Below are positions 1 to 9,158 of a stretch of 34,605 nucleotides of DNA, one piece after another. Position numbers and translations under genes: made by a program. The stretch's first letter is position 1, and every line of letters starts with the position of its first letter. The notes beneath the pieces were generated by a model. That model made no database searches. It saw only the letters and a program-made list of their open reading frames with translations, and had not been told where the DNA came from. The stretch is from Nitriliruptoraceae bacterium. Its GTDB lineage: Bacteria > Actinomycetota > Nitriliruptoria > Nitriliruptorales > Nitriliruptoraceae. The DNA is taken from the NCBI GenBank assembly GCA_003563915.1, contig PWTE01000231.1, forward strand, positions 1-34,605. The letters are read 5' to 3'.

Positions 1-706
1 CACCCGCGACCGGCTGTGGGAGGAACAGGCCGAAGGGTACGACCAGTTGCACGACGTGGTTGGCGCCGACCTCGACCCGGTGCAGGGACGCCGGGAGGTG
101 GTGGAACCACCGGCTGAACGGACCGGGCAGCGGCTGGGTCTCATGGTGGTGGTCGAGGCAGGTGAGCTTGCGCCAGCACTCATCGCCGCGGAGCTTGATC
201 AGCCCAGCGCCGAATTCGACCCGGAACAGCAGCCACCGCATCAGCAGCAGGGTCAGCCACGGCGGGGCGGCGTCGGCCGGCCCCAGGAAGGCGACCAGCA
301 GGCCGGCCTCCAGCAGCAGCGTCTCCCACCCGAACGCGTACCAGGTGCGGCCGACCTCGACGTAGGAGAGGTACAGGCCCCACAGCACCAGGAAGGCGAC
401 GGTCGGTGCCCACGAGGGGCCGGCTTGCGGGACCCCGACCAGCAGCAGCCCTGCGACGACGATCCCGACCCACGCCAACCGGACGGCGAGGTTGTCGGTG
501 TAGTGCCAGCGGAACAGCGACACCGGCCGACGGGTCGCCCGGGACAGTACGTCGCGGGCGGGCGTCAGCCCGTCGTCGCCGAGCAGCGGACGCCACTGGT
601 GCACGATCGCGACGAAGGCGAGCAGGTAGGTGAGCGCCACCCCGCGTTCGAGCAGCCAGCGGGCATGCCAGTACGCGTCCGCCTCGAGCAGCTCAGGGAG
701 TTCCAT
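1..706 (-). CDS. Lipase maturation factor family membrane protein (3' end outside window)
   Basis: Reading leftward from an ATG at 706, an open frame runs without a stop to the window edge, giving about 235 residues of an incomplete protein. It has several hydrophobic segments and, near residues 165-200, the stretch FRVEFGAGLIKLRGDECW followed by a His-rich DHHHETQPLPGPFSRW. These are hallmarks of the lipase maturation factor (LMF1-like) family of polytopic membrane proteins. In animals the family helps fold lipases; bacterial members have no settled function, so only the family is claimed. No clear Shine-Dalgarno precedes the ATG, so the start is tentative. The gene diverges from the cox operon and is separated from it by about 640 nt. 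Confidence 0.8.
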   Translation of the reverse strand, partial: MELPELLEADAYWHARWLLERGVALTYLLAFVAIVHQWRPLLGDDGLTPARDVLSRATRRPVSLFRWHYTDNLAVRLAWVGIVVAGLLLVGVPQAGPSWAPTVAFLVLWGLYLSYVEVGRTWYAFGWETLLLEAGLLVAFLGPADAAPPWLTLLLMRWLLFRVEFGAGLIKLRGDECWRKLTCLDHHHETQPLPGPFSRWFHHLPASLHRVEVGANHVVQLVVPFGLFLPQPVAG

Positions 707-777
707 CGCCCCAGAGGATGCCGCCCGAACTGGACCGCGTCATCAGCAGCGCTAGGAGTGAGACCGAGGAGCGCGGG

Positions 778-811
778 ACCGAGAAGTCGGCAGATATGCC
801 GACTTCTCGGT
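778..811. repeat. Perfect 15-bp inverted repeat, copy 1
   Basis: Arms ACCGAGAAGTCGGCA and its exact complement are separated by the tetranucleotide GATA. A near-identical palindrome lies 28 nt downstream. No poly-T follows, so a simple terminator is not obvious. A REP-like element or a regulator-binding site are alternatives. Confidence 0.8.
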
Positions 812-839
812 CTGTTCGGGTTACGGCCGGGCGTTGAAC

Positions 840-871
840 CCGAGAAGTCGGCAGATGTGCCGACTTCTCGG
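840..871. repeat. Perfect 14-bp inverted repeat, copy 2
   Basis: The same stem as the palindrome at 778 (CCGAGAAGTCGGCA and its complement), with loop GATG instead of GATA. The DNA between and around the two palindromes is not alike, so the repeat unit is the palindrome itself. Confidence 0.8.
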
Positions 872-1072
872 CTGGTGGGCCGCCGTGGACGCCCGTCGTG
901 CGGGCGGGTCAGGCGACGCGGTCGGACAGGTCGGCGATGCTCCACGACACCCAGCGGCGAGTCCCTACCCGCGCGCGCCGCACGGATCGTCCGACCGCCA
1001 TGCGCACGCCCCTCAGCGCGGCGCGCACGCCCTGTTCAGGTTCCCGTGATTCTCCCGTCACGCACCCGGAGC

Positions 1073-1203
1073 GCTCCCTACCGTCTTCGCAGTTCCGAAG
1101 AGGGAGCCGCGTACCGGTCGGGAGGCCGGTACGGCGACGGATGACAGTTCCAGACAGCCCTCGTTCGCGGGCGCGGTCGGGAGCCCGCGCCCGCGAACGA
1201 GGG
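1073..1203 (+). promoter_or_regulatory. Cluster of three strong hairpins upstream of coxS
   Basis: Three stems follow one another in the gene-free DNA before the cox operon. The first (1073-1107) pairs GCTCCCT with AGGGAGC and contains an inner CTTCG/CGAAG stem, leaving a five-base one-sided bulge. The second (1110-1133) pairs CGTACCGG with CCGGTACG. The third (1158-1203) has a perfect 19-bp stem and an 8-nt loop. The last ends 142 nt before the coxS start. Together they could form a structured 5' leader, an attenuator or terminators for upstream transcription. No known riboswitch consensus was recognised. I see no gene between 707 and 1345. Confidence 0.45.
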
Positions 1204-1345
1204 ATCCGCACCCCGTGGTCCCCGCCACACCCGCGTCCTGACGTGGTGGCGGCAGCCGGACCCGGACGCGTAGGTCAGAGCTGGGCGAGCCCGCCCTCCA
1301 CGGCTCGCCCGTAGCGGCCCAGCAGGGCCAGGGAAGGAGCCGGGA

Positions 1346-1849
1346 GTGACCAAGCTCAACATCACCGTCGACGGTGAGGTGCACGACGACGACGTCGAAC
1401 CACGCACCTTGCTCGTCCACTACCTCCGCGACGTCGTCGGCAAGACCGGGACCAACGTCGGCTGCGACACGTCCAACTGCGGGGCGTGCACGGTGCACCT
1501 CGATGGTCGGTCCGTGAAGAGCTGCACCGTGCTCGCCGTGCAGGCCGACGGGGCCACGGTCGACACGATCGAGGGGCTGGCCGACCCGTCGACCAACGGC
1601 GATCCGACCGCGGGCTGGCACCCGCTGCAGAAGGCCTTCCACACCGAACACGGCCTGCAGTGCGGGTACTGCACCCCCGGCATGATCATGGCGGCGGCGG
1701 ACCTGCTGAAGGAGAACCCCGACCCCAGCGAGGACGAGGTCCGCCACGGCCTCGAAGGCAACCTCTGCCGCTGCACCGGGTACGTCAACATCGTCAAGGC
1801 CGTCCGCACCGCTGCCGCCGAGATGCGCGGCGAGGAGGTGTCCGCATGA
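1346..1849 (+). CDS. coxS: Molybdenum hydroxylase small subunit, two [2Fe-2S] clusters (CoxS)
   Basis: A 167-residue iron-sulfur subunit of a xanthine oxidase/CO dehydrogenase-type enzyme. It passes electrons from the molybdenum site in CoxL to FAD in CoxM. The N-terminal plant-type ferredoxin domain has Cys40, Cys45, Cys48 and Cys60 (CDTSNCGAC then C). The C-terminal helical domain has CGYC (106, 109) and CRC (141, 143) for the second cluster. All eight cluster ligands are present and the length is normal for the family. The GTG start is supported by a purine-rich AAGGAG about 8 nt upstream. The stop overlaps the coxL start as ATGA, so translation is probably coupled. Confidence 0.96.
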   Translation: MTKLNITVDGEVHDDDVEPRTLLVHYLRDVVGKTGTNVGCDTSNCGACTVHLDGRSVKSCTVLAVQADGATVDTIEGLADPSTNGDPTAGWHPLQKAFHTEHGLQCGYCTPGMIMAAADLLKENPDPSEDEVRHGLEGNLCRCTGYVNIVKAVRTAAAEMRGEEVSA

Positions 1850-4224
1850 CCGCCGTCGACACCCCACCCAGCGCCAACGTCGGGGTGACCAAGCTGCGCA
1901 AGGAGGACGCGCACCTCGTCACCGGCAGGACCAGTTGGACCGACAACCTGAAGCTGCCCGGGATGCTCCACGTGGCCTTCGTCCGCTCGCCGATGGCGCA
2001 CGCCAAGGTGACGGGGGTCGACGTCTCGGCGGCGCTCGAGCAGCCTGGTGTCGTCGCCGCGTTCAGCGGCGCGGACCTGGTCGACAACTGGTCCGGCGGC
2101 CTGCCCTGTGCGTGGCCCGTCACCGAGGACATGAAGAGCCCCACCCACCTGCCGCTGGCCACCGACGAGGTCCGTCACGTCGGGGACGCGGTCGCGGTGG
2201 TCGTCGCGCGCAGCCGCTACCAGGCCGCGGACGCCGTCGAGTTCGTCGAGGTGGACTACGACCCGCTGCCGGCGGTGGTCGACATGGAGGCGGCGCTCGC
2301 TGACGGCTCCGACCTGGCCGACACGTCGCTCGACAGCAACAAGAGCTTCACCTGGCAGAAGATCGACGGTGACATCGATGCGGCCTTCGACGGCGCCGCG
2401 CACGTCACGACCCGCCGGTTCATCAACCAGCGGCTGATCCCGACGGCGATCGAGCCGCGGGCGGTCGTGTGCGCCCCGCCCCGCGAGACCCGCGAGACCA
2501 CCCTGTGGTCGGCGACCCAGGTGCCCCACATCCTGCGGCTGATGCTGGCGCTGACCTGCGGGGTGCCGGAGCACGAGCTGCGGGTCGTCGCGCCCGACGT
2601 CGGCGGCGGGTTCGGGTCGAAGCTCAACGTCTACGCCGAGGAAGCCGTCTGCCTGGTGCTGGCGCGCAAGCTCGGCCAGCCCGTGAAGTGGACCGAGTCC
2701 CGCTCCGAGGGCTACCAGGCCACGATCCACGGCCGCGACCAGATCCAGGACGTCTCCCTCGCGTTCAACCAGGACGCGACGCTGCGTGGCATGAAGGTCG
2801 AGCTGCTGGCGGACATGGGCGCGTACCTGCAGCTGGTCACCCCCGGGGTGCCGTTGCTGGGCGCGTTCATGTTCAACGCGATCTACAAGATGGACGCCCT
2901 GTCGTTCACCTGCCACGGGATCTTCACCAACAAGACCCCGACCGACGCCTACCGCGGCGCCGGACGGCCGGAGGCCACGTTCGCGATCGAGCGGCTCATC
3001 GACGAGGCCGCGAACGAGCTCGGCATGGAGCCCTTCGAGCTGCGGGAGAGGAACTGGATCAAGCACGAGGAGTTCCCGTACACCACGATCGCCGGGATCG
3101 AGTACGACTCCGGCAACTACGAGGCCGCGACCGCCAAGGCCAAGGAGCTCTTCGGTTACGACGATCTCCGGCGCGAGCAGCAGGAGCGGCGGGACCGTGG
3201 CGACAAGGTCCAGCTCGGGATCGGGATCTCGACCTTCACCGAGATGTGCGGGCTGGCGCCGTCGCGGGTGCTCGGATCGTTGTCCTACGGGGCCGGCGGC
3301 TGGGAGCACGCGAGCGTGCGGATGTTGCCCTCCGGGAAGGTGGAGGTGATCACCGGAACCTCGCCGCATGGGCAGGGTCACGTCACCGCGTGGTCGCAGA
3401 TCGCGGCCGATGCGCTCGGGGTCCCCTACGAGGACGTCGAGGTACGCCACGGTGACACGGCGGTCGCCCACAAGGGGATGGACACCTACGGGTCCCGGTC
3501 CCTGGTGGTCGGCGGGTACGCCGTGCAGAGCGCCTGTGACAAGGTGGTGGCGAAGGCCAAGAGGGTCGCCGCCCACCTGCTGGAGGCGTCGGAGGACGAC
3601 ATCGAGTTCGAGGCCGGCACCTTCAGCGTGCGGGGTTCGCCGGACGCGTCGAAGACGATCCAGGACACGGCGCTCGCGATCTTCGCCGCCCACGACTACC
3701 CGGAGGACATGGAGCCCTCGTTGGACTCGGATGCGACCGTGGATCCGGAGAACTTCTCCTACCCCCATGGGACGCACCTGTGCGCCACCGAGGTCGACAC
3801 CGAGACCGGGCAGGTCACGATCAGGAGCTACGTCGCGGTCGACGACGTCGGCAAGGTCATCAACCCGCAGATCGTCGAGGGCCAGGTCCACGGCGGTATC
3901 GCCCAGGGCGTCGCCCAGGCGCTCTACGAGGAAGCGGTGTACGACGCTGACGGCAACCTGTCGACCGGGTCGCTGCTGGACTACTACGTCCCGTCGGCGG
4001 CGGACCTCCCGCACTTCCAGACCGACCGGACCGAGACGCCGGCGACAACCAACCCGTTGGGGGTCAAGGGTGTCGGTGAGGCCGGCACGATCGCCTCGAC
4101 CCCGGCGGTCATCAACGCGGTGGTCGACGCGTTGCGACCGATGGGGGTGAACGACGTCCGGATGCCGGCGTCACCACGCAACGTCTGGGAAGCGATCCAG
4201 GCGGCCAACGGAGGTGCGGCATGA
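1846..4224 (+). CDS. coxL: Molybdenum hydroxylase large subunit, form II CoxL type
   Basis: A 792-residue molybdopterin-cytosine-dinucleotide-binding catalytic subunit. It has the GGGFGSK molybdopterin motif at residues 253-259 and the conserved catalytic glutamate in GVGEAGT (Glu745). The active-site loop is AYRGAGR at 368-374. That is the form II (BMS-type) signature; true form I CO dehydrogenases have AYRCSFR, whose Cys binds copper. Form II enzymes are variously linked to weak CO oxidation or to other carbonyl and heterocycle substrates, so the substrate is open. The ATG at 1846 overlaps the coxS stop by 4 nt. An in-frame extension upstream to 1486 is open but runs antisense-like through coxS and is rejected. 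The order S-L-M fits form II clusters. Confidence 0.95.
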   Translation: MTAVDTPPSANVGVTKLRKEDAHLVTGRTSWTDNLKLPGMLHVAFVRSPMAHAKVTGVDVSAALEQPGVVAAFSGADLVDNWSGGLPCAWPVTEDMKSPTHLPLATDEVRHVGDAVAVVVARSRYQAADAVEFVEVDYDPLPAVVDMEAALADGSDLADTSLDSNKSFTWQKIDGDIDAAFDGAAHVTTRRFINQRLIPTAIEPRAVVCAPPRETRETTLWSATQVPHILRLMLALTCGVPEHELRVVAPDVGGGFGSKLNVYAEEAVCLVLARKLGQPVKWTESRSEGYQATIHGRDQIQDVSLAFNQDATLRGMKVELLADMGAYLQLVTPGVPLLGAFMFNAIYKMDALSFTCHGIFTNKTPTDAYRGAGRPEATFAIERLIDEAANELGMEPFELRERNWIKHEEFPYTTIAGIEYDSGNYEAATAKAKELFGYDDLRREQQERRDRGDKVQLGIGISTFTEMCGLAPSRVLGSLSYGAGGWEHASVRMLPSGKVEVITGTSPHGQGHVTAWSQIAADALGVPYEDVEVRHGDTAVAHKGMDTYGSRSLVVGGYAVQSACDKVVAKAKRVAAHLLEASEDDIEFEAGTFSVRGSPDASKTIQDTALAIFAAHDYPEDMEPSLDSDATVDPENFSYPHGTHLCATEVDTETGQVTIRSYVAVDDVGKVINPQIVEGQVHGGIAQGVAQALYEEAVYDADGNLSTGSLLDYYVPSAADLPHFQTDRTETPATTNPLGVKGVGEAGTIASTPAVINAVVDALRPMGVNDVRMPASPRNVWEAIQAANGGAA

Positions 4225-5072
4225 TCCCCGCGAGCTTCGAGTACGTCCGCGCCAACTCGATCGAGGAGGCGATCGGCGCCCTGCAGGAGCACGGTGACGA
4301 GGCCAAGCTGTTGGCCGGTGGGCACAGCCTGCTGCCGCTGATGAAGCTGCGGCTGGCGGCGCCCGAGGTCATCGTCGACCTCGGTCGCGTGGACGCGCTG
4401 AGGGGCGTCTGCGAGACCGACGACGGCCGGCTGGCCATCGGGGCGATGACCTCCCATCAGGACGTCATCGACGACGACCTGGTCCGTCAGCACTGCGGTG
4501 TGCTGGCCGACGTCACGGCCCACGTCGGCGACGCGCAGGTGCGCCACCGCGGCACGATCGGCGGCGCCCTGGCGCACGGCGACGCGGCCAGCGACCTGCC
4601 GGCTGCGCTACTCGCCCTGGATGGCAGCGTCATCGCGCAGGGCCCCAACGGTCGCCGCGAGATCCCGGCCAGCGAACTGTTCGTCGACTACCTCACCACG
4701 GCGCTGAACGACGACGAGGTGGTGGTGGAGGTCCGGGTCCCCAAGCTCGACGGGGACTGGGGCTGGCGGTACGAGAAGTTCTCGCGCGTCGCCCAGGCCT
4801 GGGCGATCGTGGGTGCGCTCGGCATCGTCAAGCGCAGCAACGGCTCCATCGAGGACGCACGGGTCGGCCTCACCAACATGGGGACCGTGCCGGTGCGTGC
4901 CGCGGCGGTGGAGCAGGCGCTGAACGGCAACGGCACCGATGCCATCGCCGACGCGGCGCAGCAGGCGGCCGAGGGCACCGATGCCCCCGGCGACCTGAAC
5001 GCCACGCCGGAGTTCCGCCAGCACCTCGCGCGGGTGCTCACGCGCCGGGCCCTGGAGGCCGCGGCCGGGTGA
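4221..5072 (+). CDS. coxM: Molybdenum hydroxylase medium subunit, FAD-binding (CoxM)
   Basis: A 283-residue flavoprotein subunit of the same enzyme, of normal family length. It carries the two FAD pyrophosphate-binding motifs of this family: AGGHSLLP around residue 32 and TIGGALAHGDAASD around residues 112-125. The C-terminal part matches the CO dehydrogenase flavoprotein C-terminal domain in position and length. It would receive electrons from CoxS and pass them on to a quinone or another acceptor. The ATG overlaps the coxL stop by 4 nt and its own stop overlaps the next start by 4 nt, so S, L, M and D form one transcriptional unit. Confidence 0.95.
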   Translation: MIPASFEYVRANSIEEAIGALQEHGDEAKLLAGGHSLLPLMKLRLAAPEVIVDLGRVDALRGVCETDDGRLAIGAMTSHQDVIDDDLVRQHCGVLADVTAHVGDAQVRHRGTIGGALAHGDAASDLPAALLALDGSVIAQGPNGRREIPASELFVDYLTTALNDDEVVVEVRVPKLDGDWGWRYEKFSRVAQAWAIVGALGIVKRSNGSIEDARVGLTNMGTVPVRAAAVEQALNGNGTDAIADAAQQAAEGTDAPGDLNATPEFRQHLARVLTRRALEAAAG

Positions 5073-6025
5073 GCGACCCGGCCGAGACCAGCACGACACC
5101 ACGGCTGCCCGACGGGGTCCACGACCCCGTCGGGCTCGCCGCGCAGCTGGAGGAGCACGGCTACCTCGCCGACGACGGGCTGGCCACCGCGGCCTACCTG
5201 GCGCTCGCGCTGCGCCGGCCACTGTTCCTGGAGGGGGACGCCGGGGTCGGCAAGACCGCGATCGCCCAGGCCCTGGCCGACGTGCTGGACGCGCCGCTGA
5301 TCCGGCTGCAGTGCTACGAGGGCATCGACGCGGCCCAGGCGCTGTACGACTGGAACTTCCCGCGGCAGGTGTTGCACCTGCGGTCCGCCGAGGCGGCCGG
5401 GCGGGTCGACGTGGACGCGAGCGACCGCGCCGTCGTGGCGGAGGAGCTCGAGTCCGAGCTGTACGACCGTCGGTTCCTGGTGGCCCGCCCCCTGCTCCAG
5501 GCGCTGGAAGCGGAACTGGCCGTGCTGTTGATCGACGAGGTCGACCGGGCCGACGACGAGTTCGAGGCGCTGCTGCTGGAGGTGCTCAGCGAGTTCGCGA
5601 TCACCGTGCCTGAGCTCGGCACGATCCGGCCGGGCACACCGCCGGTCGTGGTGCTGACGTCGAACCGCACCCGCGAGGTGCACGACGCGCTGAAGCGCCG
5701 CTGCTACTACCACTGGGTGGACCACCCGTCCTTCGACCGCGAGGTCGCGATCGTGCGCTCCCGCATGCCGGGGGTCGGGGAGGAGCTGGCCCGGCAGGTC
5801 GTCGCCGCCGTGCAGCTGCTGCGCGAGCAGGACCTGCTCAAGCCACCGGGGGTCGCGGAGACGCTCGACTGGACCGAGGCACTCGTCGCGCTCGGGGCCG
5901 AGCAGCTGGATCCCGAGGTGGCCACCCGTACCTTGGGGTCGGTGCTGAAGTTCCGCGAGGACCAGGAACGCGCCCGGGAGATGGACATGGGACCGATGGT
6001 CGCACGTGCGGTGATGCACGGCTGA
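5069..6025 (+). CDS. coxD: MoxR-type AAA+ ATPase (CoxD)
   Basis: A 318-residue AAA+ ATPase. It has Walker A GDAGVGKT at residues 56-63, Walker B LLIDEVDRAD near 152-161, and a sensor-1 region VVVLTSNRTREV. MoxR ATPases pair with VWA-domain proteins as chaperones that insert metals or mature enzymes. In carboxydotrophs CoxD is required to build the Cu-S-Mo site. Its presence beside a form II CoxL that lacks the copper-binding Cys suggests a broader role, such as sulfuration or cofactor insertion (inference). The GTG start overlaps the coxM stop by 4 nt. Its stop overlaps the coxE start by one base (TGATG). Confidence 0.93.
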   Translation: MSDPAETSTTPRLPDGVHDPVGLAAQLEEHGYLADDGLATAAYLALALRRPLFLEGDAGVGKTAIAQALADVLDAPLIRLQCYEGIDAAQALYDWNFPRQVLHLRSAEAAGRVDVDASDRAVVAEELESELYDRRFLVARPLLQALEAELAVLLIDEVDRADDEFEALLLEVLSEFAITVPELGTIRPGTPPVVVLTSNRTREVHDALKRRCYYHWVDHPSFDREVAIVRSRMPGVGEELARQVVAAVQLLREQDLLKPPGVAETLDWTEALVALGAEQLDPEVATRTLGSVLKFREDQERAREMDMGPMVARAVMHG

Positions 6026-7227
6026 TGGAGGACCTGACGGCGTCGGCGGTCGGCTTCGCCCACACGCTGCGGGCGGCCGGGGTCGACGCGACCCCCGACC
6101 GGGTGCACGCCTTCCTCGATGCGATGGCGACCCTGGATCCCAGCGACCGTGCGGCCGTCTACTGGGCGGGACGGGTGACGCTGTGCGGCGATCCCGACGA
6201 CCTGGAGCGCTACGACCGGGTGTTCGCCGCGTTCTTCGACGGCGCGCAGGCGACGGCTCAGAGCCGGGTGCATCGTCGGGTGCAGCTCGCGCCTGGCGCG
6301 GTCAGCGACCGCGCGGCCACGGGTACCGCGCCCGAGGACGGACCGACGCTGCGGGCGGTGACGCGCAACGCCTCACGGGTGGAGCAGCTGCGCCACCGCG
6401 ACATCAGCGACCTGGACGCCACCGAGCGGCGTGATCTCGAGCGGTTGCTGGCGGCCTTCGCGCTGCCCGGCGAAGCGCGCCGAACGCGACGACGCAGTCC
6501 CGGTCCCCGCGGTGCGATCGACCGCCGCCGCACGATCCGTTCGATGCTCGCCGCCGGTGGTGAGCCCGGCCTCCTCGCCTACCAGGCCCCCCGTGAGCGG
6601 CCACGACGGGTGGTGCTGCTGGTCGACGTGAGCGGGTCGATGGCCGGATACGCCGACGCGCTGCTGCGGTTCGCCCACGCCGCCAGCCGCCGGCACGGCG
6701 GCCCGACCGAGGTGTTCACGCTCGGGACCCGGTTGACGCGGGTCACCGAGGAGCTGTCCCACCGCGACCCGGACACCGCGATGCGGGCCGTGTCGGCGGC
6801 GATCCCGGACTGGGAGGGCGGTACCCGCCTGGGCGACACCCTGAAGGAGTTCCTCGATCGCTGGGGGCAACGGGGTGCGGCGCGGGGCGCGGTCGCCGTG
6901 GTGCTCTCGGACGGGTGGGAGACCGGCGACCCCGGGCAGCTCGGGGAACAGATGGCGAGGTTGTCGCGGCTCGCGCACCGGCTGGTCTGGGCGAACCCCC
7001 GCAAGGCGCGTCCGGGGTTCGCCCCGACCGCCGGCGGGATGGCGGCCGCGCTGCCCTGGTGTGACCAGCTGGTGGAGGGCCACTCGCTGGGCGCCCTGGA
7101 GGAGCTGGCTCGCACCGTCGCCGGGGCGCAGCGGTCCACCTCGCAGGCGACGCAGCGGGCGCGTACCGTGGTGTCGTCCGCCGGTCCGGGACTGGCGCGG
7201 GAGTCAGGAGCGCGAGCCGATGCGTGA
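6025..7227 (+). CDS. coxE: VWA-domain protein (CoxE)
   Basis: A 400-residue protein with a C-terminal von Willebrand factor A domain. The MIDAS motif DVSGS is at residues 201-205. The later metal-site elements fall in GGTRLGD and in VVLSDGWETGDP. The N-terminal 190 residues are the helical region typical of CoxE proteins. CoxE is the partner of the MoxR ATPase CoxD and is thought to present the target enzyme to it. The last 40 residues are Thr/Arg/Ala-rich and look disordered. The ATG shares one base with the coxD stop. The 3' end overlaps the next gene by 8 nt. Confidence 0.92.
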   Translation: MEDLTASAVGFAHTLRAAGVDATPDRVHAFLDAMATLDPSDRAAVYWAGRVTLCGDPDDLERYDRVFAAFFDGAQATAQSRVHRRVQLAPGAVSDRAATGTAPEDGPTLRAVTRNASRVEQLRHRDISDLDATERRDLERLLAAFALPGEARRTRRRSPGPRGAIDRRRTIRSMLAAGGEPGLLAYQAPRERPRRVVLLVDVSGSMAGYADALLRFAHAASRRHGGPTEVFTLGTRLTRVTEELSHRDPDTAMRAVSAAIPDWEGGTRLGDTLKEFLDRWGQRGAARGAVAVVLSDGWETGDPGQLGEQMARLSRLAHRLVWANPRKARPGFAPTAGGMAAALPWCDQLVEGHSLGALEELARTVAGAQRSTSQATQRARTVVSSAGPGLARESGARADA

Positions 7228-8341
7228 GGAGATCGCGACGCTACGGCGGTGGCAGGCCGACGGTGCACGCATCGGGCTGGCGACGGTGAGCATGACGTCA
7301 CAGTCCGCCCCTCGTGGCCCCGGCGCGACGATGGCGCTGCACGAGGATGGTGACGTGCTCGGCAGCGTGTCCGGTGGCTGCGTCGAAGGCGCCGTCGTCG
7401 AGGTCGCCACCGAGGGGCTCGACACCGGCACCCCGCAGCGGGTCACCTACGGCATCTCCGACGACGAGGCCTTCGCCGTCGGGCTGACCTGCGGCGGCAC
7501 GATCGAGGTGTTCGTCCGCCCGGTCACGCGCGACGTGCTGGACCTGGACGAGCTGGCGCGCCGGATCGACGAGGAGGTCCCGGTCGCCGTCGCCACGGTC
7601 ATCGACCACGCGCAGCAGCCCGAGATGATCGGCCGCAGCCTGCTGGTCGGCGAGGAGACCGTGGACGGCCACCTCGATGCGGGGGAGCTGGAGCGGGCGG
7701 TCGTGGAAGGTGCCCGCGGGATGCTCGGCCAGGGTGCGACCGGCGTGCGCCACTACGGAGCCACGGGGCAGCGACGCATGGAGGACGTCGCCGTGCTGAT
7801 CGAGTCCTTCGCCCCGCGGCCGCGGATGCTCGTGTTCGGCGCGATCGACTTCGCGGGTGCGGTCGCCTCGGTCGGCAGCTTCCTCGGCTACCACGTCACC
7901 GTCTGCGACGCCCGGGCCCGCTTCGCGACCGACCTGCGCTTCCCGGACGCGGACGAGGTGGTCGTCGAGTGGCCCCACCGCTACCTCGCGGACACCGCGG
8001 TCGATCAGCGCACCGCCATCTGCGTGCTGACCCACGATCCGAAGTTCGACGTCCCGGTGTTGAAGGTGGCTCTGCAGACGGACGCGGGCTACATCGGGGT
8101 GATGGGCTCGCGGCGGACCCACGACGACCGGCTCGCGCGGTTGCGCGAGGAAGGCGTCGACGACGAAGCGCTCGCCCGTCTCCGGTCGCCCATAGGCTTG
8201 GACCTGGGTGCCCGGACCCCCCAGGAGACCGCCGTGTCGATCGCCGCCGAGCTGGTGATGCTCCGTCATGGCGGCAGCGGGGTCGCGCTGACCCACACCG
8301 ACGGCCCGATCCACCGCGACCGCTCCCCTGCGGGAGCCTGA
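7220..8341 (+). CDS. XdhC/CoxI family molybdenum cofactor insertion protein
   Basis: A 373-residue protein of the XdhC family, which binds molybdenum cofactor, promotes its sulfuration and delivers it to molybdenum hydroxylases. The N-terminal XdhC/CoxI domain shows GSVSGGCVEGAVVE (around residue 50) and LTCGGTIEVFV (around 90). The C-terminal Rossmann-like domain runs from about 195 and contains YIGVMGSRRTHDDR and the PIGLDLGARTPQE stretch. The ATG at 7220 has AGGAG about 7 nt upstream and overlaps coxE by 8 nt. An upstream in-frame extension exists but lies inside coxE and was rejected. The family is often split into two genes; here both domains are fused. Confidence 0.93.
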   Translation: MREEIATLRRWQADGARIGLATVSMTSQSAPRGPGATMALHEDGDVLGSVSGGCVEGAVVEVATEGLDTGTPQRVTYGISDDEAFAVGLTCGGTIEVFVRPVTRDVLDLDELARRIDEEVPVAVATVIDHAQQPEMIGRSLLVGEETVDGHLDAGELERAVVEGARGMLGQGATGVRHYGATGQRRMEDVAVLIESFAPRPRMLVFGAIDFAGAVASVGSFLGYHVTVCDARARFATDLRFPDADEVVVEWPHRYLADTAVDQRTAICVLTHDPKFDVPVLKVALQTDAGYIGVMGSRRTHDDRLARLREEGVDDEALARLRSPIGLDLGARTPQETAVSIAAELVMLRHGGSGVALTHTDGPIHRDRSPAGA

Positions 8342-8372
8342 TCGCGCGCCGACTCCCCCACCGGAGGTCCCC

Positions 8373-9125
8373 ATGGAGTTCACCAACACGTTCACCGTCC
8401 CGACCGACATCGACACCGCGTGGGCCACGCTGACCGACCTGGAGAAGGTCGCGCCGTGCCTGCCGGGGGCGACGCTCGAGGAGGTCGACGGCGAGGTCTA
8501 CACGGGGAAGGTGAAGGTCAAGGTCGGACCCATCACCGTCACCTACCGCGGCACCGCCGAGTTGGTCGAAGCCGACGAGGAGAAGCGGGCAGCCAGGATC
8601 AAGGCCAGCGGCAAGGAGATGCGCGGGTCAGGTACCGCGAACGCCGACGTCAGCGCGCAGCTCACCGAGAGGGAGGACGGCACCCTGGTCGAGGTGGTGA
8701 CCGACCTGAACGTCACCGGCAAGCCGGCGCAGTTCGGTCGCGGGGTGATGGCCGACGTCGGTGCGAAGATCATCGGGACCTTCGCCGAGCGGCTCGAGGA
8801 GCTGGTGCTGTCGGACGACGCTGCGGGCAAGGCCGCAGCCGAGGGAGACCAGCCAGAGGAGACGGAGACTTCCCCGGCGGAGATGAAGACCGATGCGGCG
8901 TCGGAGGGCGCCGCCGCGGCGGCCGCTACTGACGCTGCTGCCGCCGCGATCGATGCCCCGGCCGCCTCGACCGGACCCCGCAAGATCGCGCAGGACCCGT
9001 CCCGTGAGGACGATGCGCTGAACCTGGTGGAGGTCGCGGGTGCCGCGACGGCCAAGCGGGTGATCCCGCTGGTGGCGGCGCTCGCGGCGGTGGCCGCGCT
9101 GATCTGGTGGCTACGGCGTCGGTGA
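8373..9125 (+). CDS. coxG: CoxG-type SRPBCC protein with C-terminal membrane anchor
   Basis: A 250-residue protein. Residues 1-145 form a CoxG/SRPBCC (START-like) domain, recognisable from the opening FTVPTDIDTAWATLTD, the CLPGA motif and the repeated KVKVGPITVTYRG strand. An Ala/Glu-rich linker follows (about 150-225), then a single hydrophobic segment ending in WWLRRR. This indicates a tail-anchored protein facing the cytoplasm. CoxG recruits CO dehydrogenase to the membrane and has been linked to quinone-mediated electron delivery. The start has GGAGG 5 nt upstream. It is the first gene of the operon with a gap (31 nt) and is probably still co-transcribed. Confidence 0.9.
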   Translation: MEFTNTFTVPTDIDTAWATLTDLEKVAPCLPGATLEEVDGEVYTGKVKVKVGPITVTYRGTAELVEADEEKRAARIKASGKEMRGSGTANADVSAQLTEREDGTLVEVVTDLNVTGKPAQFGRGVMADVGAKIIGTFAERLEELVLSDDAAGKAAAEGDQPEETETSPAEMKTDAASEGAAAAAATDAAAAAIDAPAASTGPRKIAQDPSREDDALNLVEVAGAATAKRVIPLVAALAAVAALIWWLRRR

Positions 9126-9158
9126 TGGCGCTGTCGCGGGTCCACCGGCCGCTGCGGG

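Noticed and set aside
47-1144. A 365-codon rightward open frame over the window start.
   Set aside because: The minus-strand frame over 1-706 gives clear LMF-family motifs; the rightward frame is Pro/Gln/Arg-rich and runs through palindromes and non-coding DNA.
1073-1203. A molybdenum-cofactor riboswitch before coxS.
   Set aside because: The hairpins are real, but I could not match them to the known consensus and will not name a class.
1420-4014. An 864-codon open frame antisense to coxS and coxL.
   Set aside because: It mirrors the third-position GC bias of the genes on the other strand, has low-complexity Arg/Val/Gly/Asp composition and no recognisable domain.
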